Source: JBFMFR01 sp040752025
Lineage (GTDB): Bacteria > Chloroflexota > Anaerolineae > Anaerolineales > UBA4823
Assembly: GCA_040752025.1 (NCBI GenBank)
Contig: JBFMFR010000078.1
Span: forward strand, 1-16,731
Reading direction: 5' to 3'
Length of the DNA stretch: 16,731 nucleotides
This document shows, piece after piece, positions 6,861 through 14,622 of this stretch. Made by a program: the position numbers and the translations under genes. Positions within the stretch are counted from its first letter, which is position 1, and every line of letters begins with the position of its first letter. The notes beneath the pieces are model-generated. The model was not told where the DNA came from. It saw nothing but the letters and a program-made list of their open reading frames with translations, and did not search any database.

Positions 6861-8006
6861 ATGGTTTCACTCGGTGTAAACGTTGCGGTTATCGACTCTG
6901 GGCGCATCCTACTGACGCAGCGCGAAGATTTCGAGGTGTGGTGCCTGCCGGGCGGGGAGACGCAGAGCGGCGAGTCGCTGGCCCAGGCCGCCAGGCGGGA
7001 GGTGCGCGAGGAAACCGGGCTGGAGGTGGATCTCACCCGCCTGGTAGGGGTGTACTCGCGCTCGGCGGGCGCGGCCGGTTTCGGCGGGCACGTGGCCCTG
7101 TTTGCAGCCCGGCCAACCGGTGGCAGCCTGCAGGGGCAGCCGGAAGAAGTGGTTGACCTGCGCTTCTTCGCGCCGGATGAAGTGCCAGCGGAGATGATCG
7201 CCTGGCATCGCCGGCGCATCGCGGACGCCCTGGACGGCGTTGGTGGAGGCGTGGCGCGTTGGCTGCAGAAGACCTGGCCTTTCCAGCCCGGGCTCACCAA
7301 GCAGGGATTATATGCACTACGAGACGCGTCTGGCCTGACGCGGCGCGAGTTTTATCTGCGCTACATGCACGCCCCGGAAGAGGCCAACGTGCTGGAGGTG
7401 CCCCGCGACGATGGTGCGGAGCAGTTCACCCCTGGCGAACCGGGTGAGAGCCAGCCTCGCCTGGCTGCCAGCGTGGTCGTGATGCAGGATGGGAAGCTGG
7501 TGTTGGCCCGGCACGAAGATTTCGACGTCTGGTGTCTGCCGGGCGGTGGCGTGGAAGCGGGTGAGACGCTGGCACAGGCGGCGCGGCGCGAGGTGGAAGA
7601 AGAGACCGGTTTGCAGGTGAAGCTGACGCGCCTGGTGGGCATCTACAGCGAACCGCAGGTGTTCCTGCGCGGGATTCACATTGTACAGTTCGCCGGGTAT
7701 GCCAGCGGCGGTACGCTGCGGGCGCGACCGGGCGAGACGGCGGAGGTGGGCTATTTCGCCAGCGATGAACTGCCCGAGCACGTGCAGTTTGGCAACCGCC
7801 TGCGCATCCTGGATGCACTGAGTGGGGCCGGGGGCGGGGTTGCCTGGATGCAGCGCTTTGGCTGGCCTTTCGCGCCGGAAATGACGCGCAAGGAAATCTA
7901 TGCGCTGCGGGATCGCTCTGGGCTGCGGCGCGCCGAATTTTACCACCAGTATTTCGACAGCCAGGCAGGGGATGAGTACTTGGAAGTGGGCCCAGGCAGC
8001 ACATAG
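6861..8006 (+). CDS. Tandem two-domain Nudix hydrolase
   Basis: This encodes 381 residues from the ATG at 6861; a TTG at 6855 would add two residues, and neither has a good ribosome site. Two complete Nudix boxes of the form G-x5-E-x7-REUxEExGU occur at residues 32-54 and 229-251, so both domains keep the metal-binding glutamates. Each domain is followed by the same helical extension of about 60 residues (WPFxPxxTxxxxYALRDxSGLxRxEFY), making a repeat unit of about 197 residues. The halves are clearly similar throughout, so this is an internal duplication. Nudix enzymes hydrolyse nucleoside diphosphates linked to another group; the substrate is unknown. It lies between a transporter and a second Nudix gene in a co-directional run. 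Confidence 0.93.
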   Translation: MVSLGVNVAVIDSGRILLTQREDFEVWCLPGGETQSGESLAQAARREVREETGLEVDLTRLVGVYSRSAGAAGFGGHVALFAARPTGGSLQGQPEEVVDLRFFAPDEVPAEMIAWHRRRIADALDGVGGGVARWLQKTWPFQPGLTKQGLYALRDASGLTRREFYLRYMHAPEEANVLEVPRDDGAEQFTPGEPGESQPRLAASVVVMQDGKLVLARHEDFDVWCLPGGGVEAGETLAQAARREVEEETGLQVKLTRLVGIYSEPQVFLRGIHIVQFAGYASGGTLRARPGETAEVGYFASDELPEHVQFGNRLRILDALSGAGGGVAWMQRFGWPFAPEMTRKEIYALRDRSGLRRAEFYHQYFDSQAGDEYLEVGPGST

Positions 8007-8039
8007 ACAGGAAACAAACCGACCGGATGTGAGATTGAC

Positions 8040-8645
8040 ATGGATAAGTTTTGCTCCGAATGCGGCGCAGCCATGCGTGACCAGGTGATTTCGGGGCGGG
8101 CGCGCCGCCGGTGCCCGCAGTGCGGGCATATTGTGTTTGGGCATTACAGCCTGGGTGTGGGCGGGCTGCTGATCCACCAGGGGCGCATTCTATTGGTGCA
8201 GCGCGCTCAGCCGCCCGATCCCGGGTACTGGTCCATCCCCAGCGGGTTCGTCGAGATCGATGAGCCGCCCGACCAGGCCGCGGTGCGCGAGGTGTTCGAG
8301 GAAACGGGCCTGCGAACACGGGCGACTGGCCTGCTCACCTGCGCTTTCTTCCCTGGGCCGCCAACGCACAACGCTTTTTTCATCTTCAGCCTTGAATTGG
8401 AGGGCCCGCCCGAGGCGCTCAAACCCAATGGCGATGGGGAGGAGACCTTGCAGGCGGGCTTTTTCGCACTCGAGCAGGTCGCCAGCCTGGGAAAGGTCTG
8501 GCCGCTTTCGCTGTGGCTGAGCGGGCAAACCAGGGCCAGCGAAGCGGTGATGTTCCGCGTGTTGCAAGATGGGCCGATCCGTGAGCGTATGCGCAACCAG
8601 GGCGTGGTAGTTTATGGCCCGCGATGGTTAGATTTAGATCAATAG
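8040..8645 (+). CDS. Zinc-ribbon Nudix hydrolase
   Basis: This encodes 201 residues. An N-terminal zinc ribbon uses Cys5, Cys8, Cys25 and Cys28 (FCSECG and CPQCGH). A Nudix domain follows with an intact box at residues 69-91 (Gly69, Glu75, Arg83, Glu84, Glu87, Glu88, Gly90). Zinc ribbon plus Nudix is the layout of the NADH pyrophosphatase-like and ADP-ribose-type families, so the likely substrate is a dinucleotide or nucleotide sugar, but the NudC signature SQPWPFPxS is not seen. The C-terminal part (VYGPRWLDLDQ) is family-typical. It starts 33 bases after the tandem Nudix gene and may share its message. Confidence 0.92.
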   Translation: MDKFCSECGAAMRDQVISGRARRRCPQCGHIVFGHYSLGVGGLLIHQGRILLVQRAQPPDPGYWSIPSGFVEIDEPPDQAAVREVFEETGLRTRATGLLTCAFFPGPPTHNAFFIFSLELEGPPEALKPNGDGEETLQAGFFALEQVASLGKVWPLSLWLSGQTRASEAVMFRVLQDGPIRERMRNQGVVVYGPRWLDLDQ

Positions 8646-8654
8646 TGCTATAAT
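8625..8654 (+). promoter_or_regulatory. Promoter candidate for ftsK
   Basis: A perfect TATAAT lies at 8649-8654, with a weak TGGTTA (8625-8630) 18 bases before it. It overlaps the end of the Nudix gene and would give a leader of about 17-23 bases before the ftsK start. Confidence 0.5.
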
Positions 8655-8677
8655 AAGTCGACACTTCTGGTTGGTAG

Positions 8678-10990
8678 ATGACGATGGCTGATAAGAGACC
8701 CAAGAGCACACCCTCATCCTCCGCTCCCGGCGCGCCTGCGAGCGGTTCATCCAGGTCCAGGCAGGCAGAAGCGCCTGGAACGGCCGAGCGCATGCTGCGG
8801 CTGGCAGCGCGCTTCGAGCGTTTTGCCTGGGATGTGGGGGGGATTGCTCTGTCGGCCCTGGCGTTGATGACCCTGCTGGCCCTGATCATTCCTGAGATGT
8901 CCTCCGGGCTGCTGGCCATGTGGGCCAATTTCCTGAAAAGCTGGTTCGGCTGGGGCAGCCTGTGGTTCGTGTTGGGATTCGGCCTGCTGGGATTATGGCT
9001 GCTGCGCCGCCGCAGCGGGCTGCCCACCAACAGTGTGAGTTGGGGACGGGTGGTGTTCCTGGAACTGGCGGCGCTGGCTTCGCTGGTCTTATTGGCAGTG
9101 ATGGGTGAAGCCTCGCTGGCGCGCGCCCAGGCCGGTCTGGACGGCGGGCGCGTAGGCTGGGGGCTGGCGGTGCTGCTGCGCCGCGGCCTCGATCCGCTGG
9201 GGCTGTCGGGGGATGGGTGGCTGACCTTGTTGCTCAGCCTGGTGATATTGTTCTGTTTGCTGGCCGGACTGGGCCTGTTCCGCCGCCTGGCGGATTGGGC
9301 GCTGCGGGCCTCCCGAACTTTGCCGGCGCTGCAGCCGGCCGAGATGGGCCTGGGGCCGGTCGTCAGCGAGGCGCCGCTGCCCGGCACAGAGATCTCTGCT
9401 GAACAGGCGGCGAGCGCCCGCAAGAAGCGCACCATGCTGCCGCCGCAGTTCCGTAAGAACTTCCGCGTGGCAGCCGATGAAAAACAGGCCCAACAGCCGC
9501 CTCCGCCGCGAGACGAGCGCCTGCCGCCGCTGGAGCTGTTGGTCAACGAACCGTTCAACCGACCGGATGAACGTAACATCAACATGACCGCCGGGCTGAT
9601 CGAGAAAACCCTGGCCGATTTCGGCATCCCGGCCAAGGTGATCGACTTCCGCGTGGGTCCAACCGTCACCCAGTTTGCGGTGGTGCCTGGTTATCTCGAA
9701 AAAGACAAGCCCAACGGCGAGGGCGACCTCAACCGCCAAAAAGTGCGTGTGGCGCAGATTTCATCCCTGGGGCGAGACCTGGCGCTGGCCCTGGCAGCCG
9801 AGCGCCTGCGCATCGAAGCGCCTGTTCCGGGTCGCCCTTACGTGGGCATCGAAGTGCCCAACGCCCGCTCGGTGATCGTGCGCCTGCGGCCCATCCTCGA
9901 ATCGGAAGCGTTTTACAAGGTGGGAGCGCCCTTGACCATCGCCCTGGGGCGGGATGTTTCCGGGCAGCCCGTGGTGGCCGACCTGGGGCGCATGCCGCAC
10001 CTGCTCGTGGCTGGCACGACTGGCTCGGGTAAATCGGTGTGCATCGCCGCGCTGACCGCCTGCCTGGTGATGAACAATACCCCGCAGGATTTGCGGCTGG
10101 TGATGATCGATCCCAAGATGGTCGAGCTGGTGCGCTTCAACGGGCTGCCACATCTGTATGGCAAGGTGGAAACCGACCTGGAGCGCATCCTGGCCGTACT
10201 GCGCTGGACGGTGGCCGAAATGGACCGCCGTTACAAGGTGTTGGAGGCTTCACGCTCGCGCAACATCGATTCGTACAATCGCAAGGCGCGCCGCCGGCGC
10301 GGCGAAGAACCCTTGCCACATATCGTGGTGCTGATCGACGAGCTGGCCGACCTGATGATGTCGGCCCCAGACCAGACTGAACATAACCTGGTGCGCCTGG
10401 CGCAGATGGCGCGCGCCACGGGTATCCACCTGGTGGTCGCCACACAGCGCCCGAGCACCGATGTGGTCACCGGCCTGATCAAGGCCAATTTCCCTGCCCG
10501 GGCCTCGTTTACCGTGGCGTCTTCGATCGACTCGCGCGTCATCCTGGACATCACCGGGGCCGAGTCCTTGTTGGGACGCGGCGATATGCTGTTCCTGCCG
10601 CCGGAGGCCTCCGGGCCGGTGCGCGTGCAGGGCGTGATGATCAGCGACCAGGAAATCGAGCGCGTGATTACGTTCTGGCAGCGCGCCCTGCAAAGCCAGG
10701 CAGGCCAGGGCGCCGCGGCATCCGAACCCCCACCCTGGGAGGAAATGATGGAGCAGGAGGCGGTCCTGGCCGATCGCGATGATTTGGTCGAACGCGCCAT
10801 CGAACTGGTGCGGCGCGAGCAGCGCGCCAGCGCTTCCATGCTGCAGCGCCGCCTGCGCGTCGGTTATCCGCGCGCCGCCCGCCTGGTGGATGAGCTAGAA
10901 GAAATGGGGATCATTGGCCCGGCTGCCAGCGGCGGCCGCGAGCGCGAAGTCTTGGTCGAGCCAAAGGAAGGCGATGAGATGGATGCGTGA
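8678..10990 (+). CDS. ftsK: DNA translocase FtsK/SpoIIIE
   Basis: This encodes 770 residues (768 if the ATG at 8684 is used). The N-terminus is a Ser/Pro/Ala-rich tail, then about four membrane helices between residues 50 and 210. A linker leads to the alpha/beta motor: Walker A GTTGSGKS with Lys452, Walker B VVLIDELADL with Asp554, and the sensor stretch ATQRPSTDVVTG. A C-terminal gamma winged-helix domain (about residues 700-765, SMLQRRLRVGYPRAARLVDELEEMGIIG) binds the polar guiding sequences on the chromosome. This is a hexameric, ATP-driven pump at the division septum that clears and segregates chromosome ends. The length is within the SpoIIIE range, with a short linker compared with E. 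coli FtsK. No clear Shine-Dalgarno sequence precedes the start. Confidence 0.97.
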   Translation: MTMADKRPKSTPSSSAPGAPASGSSRSRQAEAPGTAERMLRLAARFERFAWDVGGIALSALALMTLLALIIPEMSSGLLAMWANFLKSWFGWGSLWFVLGFGLLGLWLLRRRSGLPTNSVSWGRVVFLELAALASLVLLAVMGEASLARAQAGLDGGRVGWGLAVLLRRGLDPLGLSGDGWLTLLLSLVILFCLLAGLGLFRRLADWALRASRTLPALQPAEMGLGPVVSEAPLPGTEISAEQAASARKKRTMLPPQFRKNFRVAADEKQAQQPPPPRDERLPPLELLVNEPFNRPDERNINMTAGLIEKTLADFGIPAKVIDFRVGPTVTQFAVVPGYLEKDKPNGEGDLNRQKVRVAQISSLGRDLALALAAERLRIEAPVPGRPYVGIEVPNARSVIVRLRPILESEAFYKVGAPLTIALGRDVSGQPVVADLGRMPHLLVAGTTGSGKSVCIAALTACLVMNNTPQDLRLVMIDPKMVELVRFNGLPHLYGKVETDLERILAVLRWTVAEMDRRYKVLEASRSRNIDSYNRKARRRRGEEPLPHIVVLIDELADLMMSAPDQTEHNLVRLAQMARATGIHLVVATQRPSTDVVTGLIKANFPARASFTVASSIDSRVILDITGAESLLGRGDMLFLPPEASGPVRVQGVMISDQEIERVITFWQRALQSQAGQGAAASEPPPWEEMMEQEAVLADRDDLVERAIELVRREQRASASMLQRRLRVGYPRAARLVDELEEMGIIGPAASGGREREVLVEPKEGDEMDA

Positions 10991-11034
10991 GGGGGGAGGC
11001 CCCATCCGGCACACAGTGATCGTTGGGAGGCAGC

Positions 11035-13026
11035 ATGGCATTATCCACAGAACAGGTACTCAACAACCGATACCGCATTGTGAAACTGTTGGGGCAGGGC
11101 GGCTTTGGAGCCGTCTACCGGGCCTGGGATACGACCCTGGCGCGACCGTGCGCCTTGAAGGAAAATCTGGATACCACCCAAGATGCCCGGCGCCAGTTCG
11201 AGCGCGAAGCGCGCATCCTGGCTAACCTCTCGCACCCCAATTTGCCGCGCGTGTACGACCACTTCTCGATCACCGGGCAGGGCCAGTACCTGGTGATGGA
11301 ATTCATCGATGGGGAAGATTTGCAGCAGATGCTGGAACGCAGCAGCGGGCCGCTGCCCGAGGGGCAGGCGTTGTCCTGGATCGAGCAGGTGTGCGCTGCG
11401 CTGCGTTACCTGCATTTGCAGAACCCGCCAATCATCCACCGGGACATCAAGCCCGCCAATATCAAGATCACACCGGATGGCAGAGCCATCCTGGTCGACT
11501 TTGGGATTGCCAAGATCTATGACCCGCATTTGAAAACGACGGTCGGCGCACGCGCCGTAACGCCGGGTTATTCGCCGCCCGAGCAGTACAGCCAGGGGGA
11601 AACGGACGCGCGCAGCGACGTGTACGCACTGGGGGCCACGCTGTACGCTTTGCTGACTCACAAAGAGCCACCGGAGAGCGTGGCGGTCATCAGCCAGTTG
11701 ACGCCGCCTCCTGAGCCGGTGCACATCCTCAACACAGGTGTGTCCCCCCAAATCAGCGCGGCCGTCCAGCGGGCGATGCACCCGAGCCGCGAAGCGCGCT
11801 TCCGCTCGGTGGATGATTTCCGCAGCGCCCTGATGGGTCGGACGATGCGCGCCCCTGCCGGTATGCTGCCGGCAGGCCCCTCGCCGGCGCGCCGCGCGGC
11901 GCGCACGCCTTCCACGCTGCTGGTGGTCGGGTTGGTGGTGGTCTGCGGCATCGGGGCGCTGCTGGCGGGCGCCGTGCTGGCGGGTTTCTTCAGGAACGCC
12001 TCGATTAGCACGGCCGCCCCGCTGGCGATCTCCAGTCCACCCGGCGCGACGGCCAGCCCGGTCCCGGTGAACACCTCGCCTGCCGAGACGGTGGTGATAT
12101 TCCCTACAGAGATGGCCACCTGGACGCCTGTGCCGCAGGTGGCTACCGAGATACCCATCCTGCCTGCGCCGACGGACACCCCGGCGGTCCAATCCGGGCA
12201 GGACGATACGCCCATGACCTCGATCCCGGCGGGCAGTTTTATGATGGGCATGTCCGAAAACATTGCGCAGTGGCATCTGAAACTGTGCAACCAGTTCGCC
12301 GCCTGTGATATTGTCGATTACGAGGATGCCATGCCGCGGCACGAGGTATTCCTGGATGCCTATGCTTTGGACATTCACGAGGTGACCAACGCACAGTACC
12401 AGGCCTGTGTGCAGGCCGGGGTGTGCCAGCCAGTAGATCTATCCGGGCAGACGAGTTACGTGTCCGCCGATTATGCCGCCAGCCCACGCTTCTACAACTA
12501 TCCGGTGGTGGGCGTCACCTGGCAGCAGGCGCTGGCCTACTGCCAGTGGACGGGCAAGAGCCTGCCGACCGAAGCGCAGTTCGAGCGGGCGGCCTCCGGG
12601 GATGCCGGCTGGCTGTTCTCCTGGGGCAACCCCTCGCCGCTGTCCAGCCTGGACCTGGACGAGATCTTCCCCCTGGGCAAGCCGCTGGCGAATTACTGCG
12701 ACCGCGAGTGCCCCTTCGATGCCTGGAAGGATCCATCTCATTCGGATGGCTATGCCGGGCCGGCTCCGGTGATGTCTTTCCAGGCCGGGGCGTTCGGGCT
12801 GTACGATATGGTTGGCAACGTTCTGGAATGGGTGATGGATTATTACAGCGCCAGCTTCTATAACAACCTGCCGCAGAGCAACCCTGTGAACGATACACCG
12901 GGCGAGCTGCGCACCACGCGCGGCGGCGGCTGGAACAACGGGCTGTACCATTCGACCGCCTACTTCCGGCGCGGCTCGGACCCAAATTCACTGAAAGCCT
13001 ATATCGGTTTTCGCTGTATGCGCTAG
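11035..13026 (+). CDS. Transmembrane Ser/Thr protein kinase with an FGE-like C-terminal domain
   Basis: This encodes 663 residues; the ATG at 11035 is 4 bases after GGGAGG, while an upstream TTG at 11023 would put the start ahead of that site. The Hanks-type kinase domain (about residues 12-265) is complete: glycine loop GQGGFG, Lys42, the catalytic HRDIKPAN with Asp137, and DFG Asp155, then the PPEQY activation region. A membrane helix follows at about 293-319, then a Pro/Thr-rich extracellular linker to about 390. Residues 394-663 form a formylglycine-generating-enzyme/sulfatase-modifying fold (IPAGSFMMG, HEVTNAQY, LPTEAQFERAA, GNVLEWVMD, GGGWNN, GFRC). The two catalytic cysteines of true FGE are replaced (Asn635, Ser640), so this domain probably binds rather than oxidises. 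The kinase lies in the cytoplasm and the sensor outside. Confidence 0.95.
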   Translation: MALSTEQVLNNRYRIVKLLGQGGFGAVYRAWDTTLARPCALKENLDTTQDARRQFEREARILANLSHPNLPRVYDHFSITGQGQYLVMEFIDGEDLQQMLERSSGPLPEGQALSWIEQVCAALRYLHLQNPPIIHRDIKPANIKITPDGRAILVDFGIAKIYDPHLKTTVGARAVTPGYSPPEQYSQGETDARSDVYALGATLYALLTHKEPPESVAVISQLTPPPEPVHILNTGVSPQISAAVQRAMHPSREARFRSVDDFRSALMGRTMRAPAGMLPAGPSPARRAARTPSTLLVVGLVVVCGIGALLAGAVLAGFFRNASISTAAPLAISSPPGATASPVPVNTSPAETVVIFPTEMATWTPVPQVATEIPILPAPTDTPAVQSGQDDTPMTSIPAGSFMMGMSENIAQWHLKLCNQFAACDIVDYEDAMPRHEVFLDAYALDIHEVTNAQYQACVQAGVCQPVDLSGQTSYVSADYAASPRFYNYPVVGVTWQQALAYCQWTGKSLPTEAQFERAASGDAGWLFSWGNPSPLSSLDLDEIFPLGKPLANYCDRECPFDAWKDPSHSDGYAGPAPVMSFQAGAFGLYDMVGNVLEWVMDYYSASFYNNLPQSNPVNDTPGELRTTRGGGWNNGLYHSTAYFRRGSDPNSLKAYIGFRCMR

Positions 13027-13059
13027 AAGCGTGAGGTGATTGCTTGGGCGTCTTGCTGA

Positions 13060-13190
13060 CCCGTCCCCATCCACCCACTGGCGCACACTGCCCGGCGCAT
13101 CCCCCAGGAAGTACTCCGTGCTGCTTGCGCCTTGCTGCGCAATGCGACCCAGGCCATACAAATAAGCGAAGTTATCATCCGCCAGCACCT
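13060..13190. repeat. Direct repeat copy A (RHS core DNA)
   Basis: This segment shares long identical blocks with 15732-15864, such as ACTGGCGCACACTGCCC and CTTGCTGCGCAATGCG, in the same orientation. The two copies flank the propeller lipoprotein and the amidase-like RHS tip. Confidence 0.8.
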
Positions 13191-13233
13191 GCGTCAGCCC
13201 GGCGGCAGTATTCAGTTGGCAGTGTGTTACCAC
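13060..13233 (-). pseudogene. Decayed RHS core fragment (second copy)
   Basis: Read on the minus strand this gives NTAAGLTQVLADDNFAYLYG, then LGRIAQQGASSTEYFLGDA and PGSVRQWVDGDG. That matches the RHS core segment of the intact orphan tip at 15882 almost residue for residue. The homology stops abruptly near 13060 after VDGDG, just before the kinase stop at 13026, so the rest of the core and any tip are missing. Upstream, toward 13260, the frame shifts relative to expected RHS core sequence and picks up stop codons. It is a remnant of a displaced RHS module. The remainder of the gap, 13234-13388, shows no convincing gene. Confidence 0.8.
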
Positions 13234-13388
13234 TTCGTTGTCCCTTTCTGGCCGATTCGACCACTCAGGTCAGCGGCAATATGCTGGTCGCTGGATGGGC
13301 AGCAACATTGCTGGTGCGTAACAGCCCGGCAAAGCAGTGCAACCAGTGTAAAGGTATGTGCGGGTTACAGGGAGGAGCGAGAAATGGT

Positions 13389-14606
13389 TTATTTGCCCAA
13401 AAGATATTTGAACACCCCACTCTCGGTGGCAAACCATAACGCGCCATCCGACGCCTGGAGGATATCCCGACCCATGTAAAAAGGCAGGCCAACATACTGT
13501 GTCCACTCGTTGCCATCGAAGCTCACTAACGCTCCCCCATAGCCATTTTGGTTATCCATACCACCAACCCATACTTGCCCATCCCGCGCTATCAACAAAC
13601 TCATTGGTGAGGGAAAGCTGCCGTATAATGCCGGATATCGATAATTTGTCCAGCCACCATCCTCGAAACGCGTCATCCCCTGACCCTCCGCCAGGAACCA
13701 GATGGCCCCATCTGGAGCCGCCGCTACATGCAATACTGGGGTTTCTCCAGGCCAGAACAGGGTAGTAGGATATAGCTGCCAGGTTTCTCCATCGAGCCTG
13801 GCAAGGCCTCTATCTGTGCCGCTCCACAAGACCCCATTCGCATCAAGCTCGATATCCCAAACTTTCAAACCCTCGATGCCTTTGTTGTAGGTTCTCCACT
13901 GCCCGGCAAAGAACTGCAGCACCCCAGCCATTTCTCCATTCCTTTGGGGCGCATAAGTACTGAACCATATCGCGCCGGCTGCATCACATGCGATGGAAGT
14001 AATATTGCCGTTATTGCTTTCATAGGTCTGCCAGCTCGTCCCATCAAAACTCGATATCCTGCTGGAATCGTGGATTGCCCACACCGTACCTTGCGCATCA
14101 ACAGCGATGAGACGTGAGTAATTTTCTGCCAGCCCATCCTCAACAGTGTACTTCGTCCAGGTGCTGCCATCGAAATGAAAGACACCGTCCGATATGGCTA
14201 CCCATAATGTGCCATCCGGGGCTAAAGCGATACTGCGCACTTCAGCCCCGGTGGGACCGGCTTCAGAATAGCTGACATACTCGATCCATTGGCTGGGATC
14301 ATATTCGACCAGGCGATGGGGATGCGAAGTCTCCGTGGGCGGCCTGGTAGCGGTTGGCGAAGGTGATTGAGTAGGAAACGTAGAAACAGAAGGGGATAAG
14401 GTTAGCGTTGAGGTAGGCGGAGTTTTTGTGTGCGGAGGCGGCGTCACTGTCGGTGCCGCAGGGCTTGCCAGGCTGCTCACAGGGGCATGAGTTTGAGTAG
14501 GCAGTATCTGTTCCTGTGGTAACTGCAAACGACAGGCTGCCGATGAGAGCAATATCCCCAAGAGGATGAACGAAATCATTCCTCGTAAATATTTGCGATC
14601 AGTCAC
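13389..14606 (-). CDS. Secreted seven-motif propeller lipoprotein (two-component-regulator-propeller-like)
   Basis: This encodes 405 residues from a GTG at 14606. That start is chosen because GGAGG lies 6 bases upstream and it begins 16 bases after the upstream RHS gene stop; the ATG at 14579 has GAGGA too close, and an ATG at 14678 would overlap the RHS gene. Residues 1-25 are a lipoprotein-like signal ending SSAAC (Cys25; -3 is Ser). A long Pro/Thr/Ser linker of about 70 residues follows. Then come seven repeats of the type DGxLWVA...GVFxFDGxxWxxY, spaced 40-60 residues apart and fitting a seven-bladed Reg_prop/YCF48-like propeller. No enzyme motif is seen. It is probably a surface-displayed binding protein. 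Its place directly downstream of the RHS amidase tip makes it an immunity or partner candidate, but a propeller is an unusual immunity fold. Confidence 0.88.
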   Translation of the reverse strand: MTDRKYLRGMISFILLGILLSSAACRLQLPQEQILPTQTHAPVSSLASPAAPTVTPPPHTKTPPTSTLTLSPSVSTFPTQSPSPTATRPPTETSHPHRLVEYDPSQWIEYVSYSEAGPTGAEVRSIALAPDGTLWVAISDGVFHFDGSTWTKYTVEDGLAENYSRLIAVDAQGTVWAIHDSSRISSFDGTSWQTYESNNGNITSIACDAAGAIWFSTYAPQRNGEMAGVLQFFAGQWRTYNKGIEGLKVWDIELDANGVLWSGTDRGLARLDGETWQLYPTTLFWPGETPVLHVAAAPDGAIWFLAEGQGMTRFEDGGWTNYRYPALYGSFPSPMSLLIARDGQVWVGGMDNQNGYGGALVSFDGNEWTQYVGLPFYMGRDILQASDGALWFATESGVFKYLLGK

Positions 14607-14622
14607 AACCGGCCTCCATCTT

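Noticed and set aside
13300..13313. Small palindrome CAGCAACATTGCTG downstream of the propeller gene
   Set aside because: The stem is 5-6 bp with no T-run, so it is not supported as a terminator.
13384..13479. Plus-strand ATG with an upstream GGGAGGAGCGAG that looks like a ribosome site
   Set aside because: It opens into a short frame antisense to the propeller gene with no coding features, so the match is accidental.
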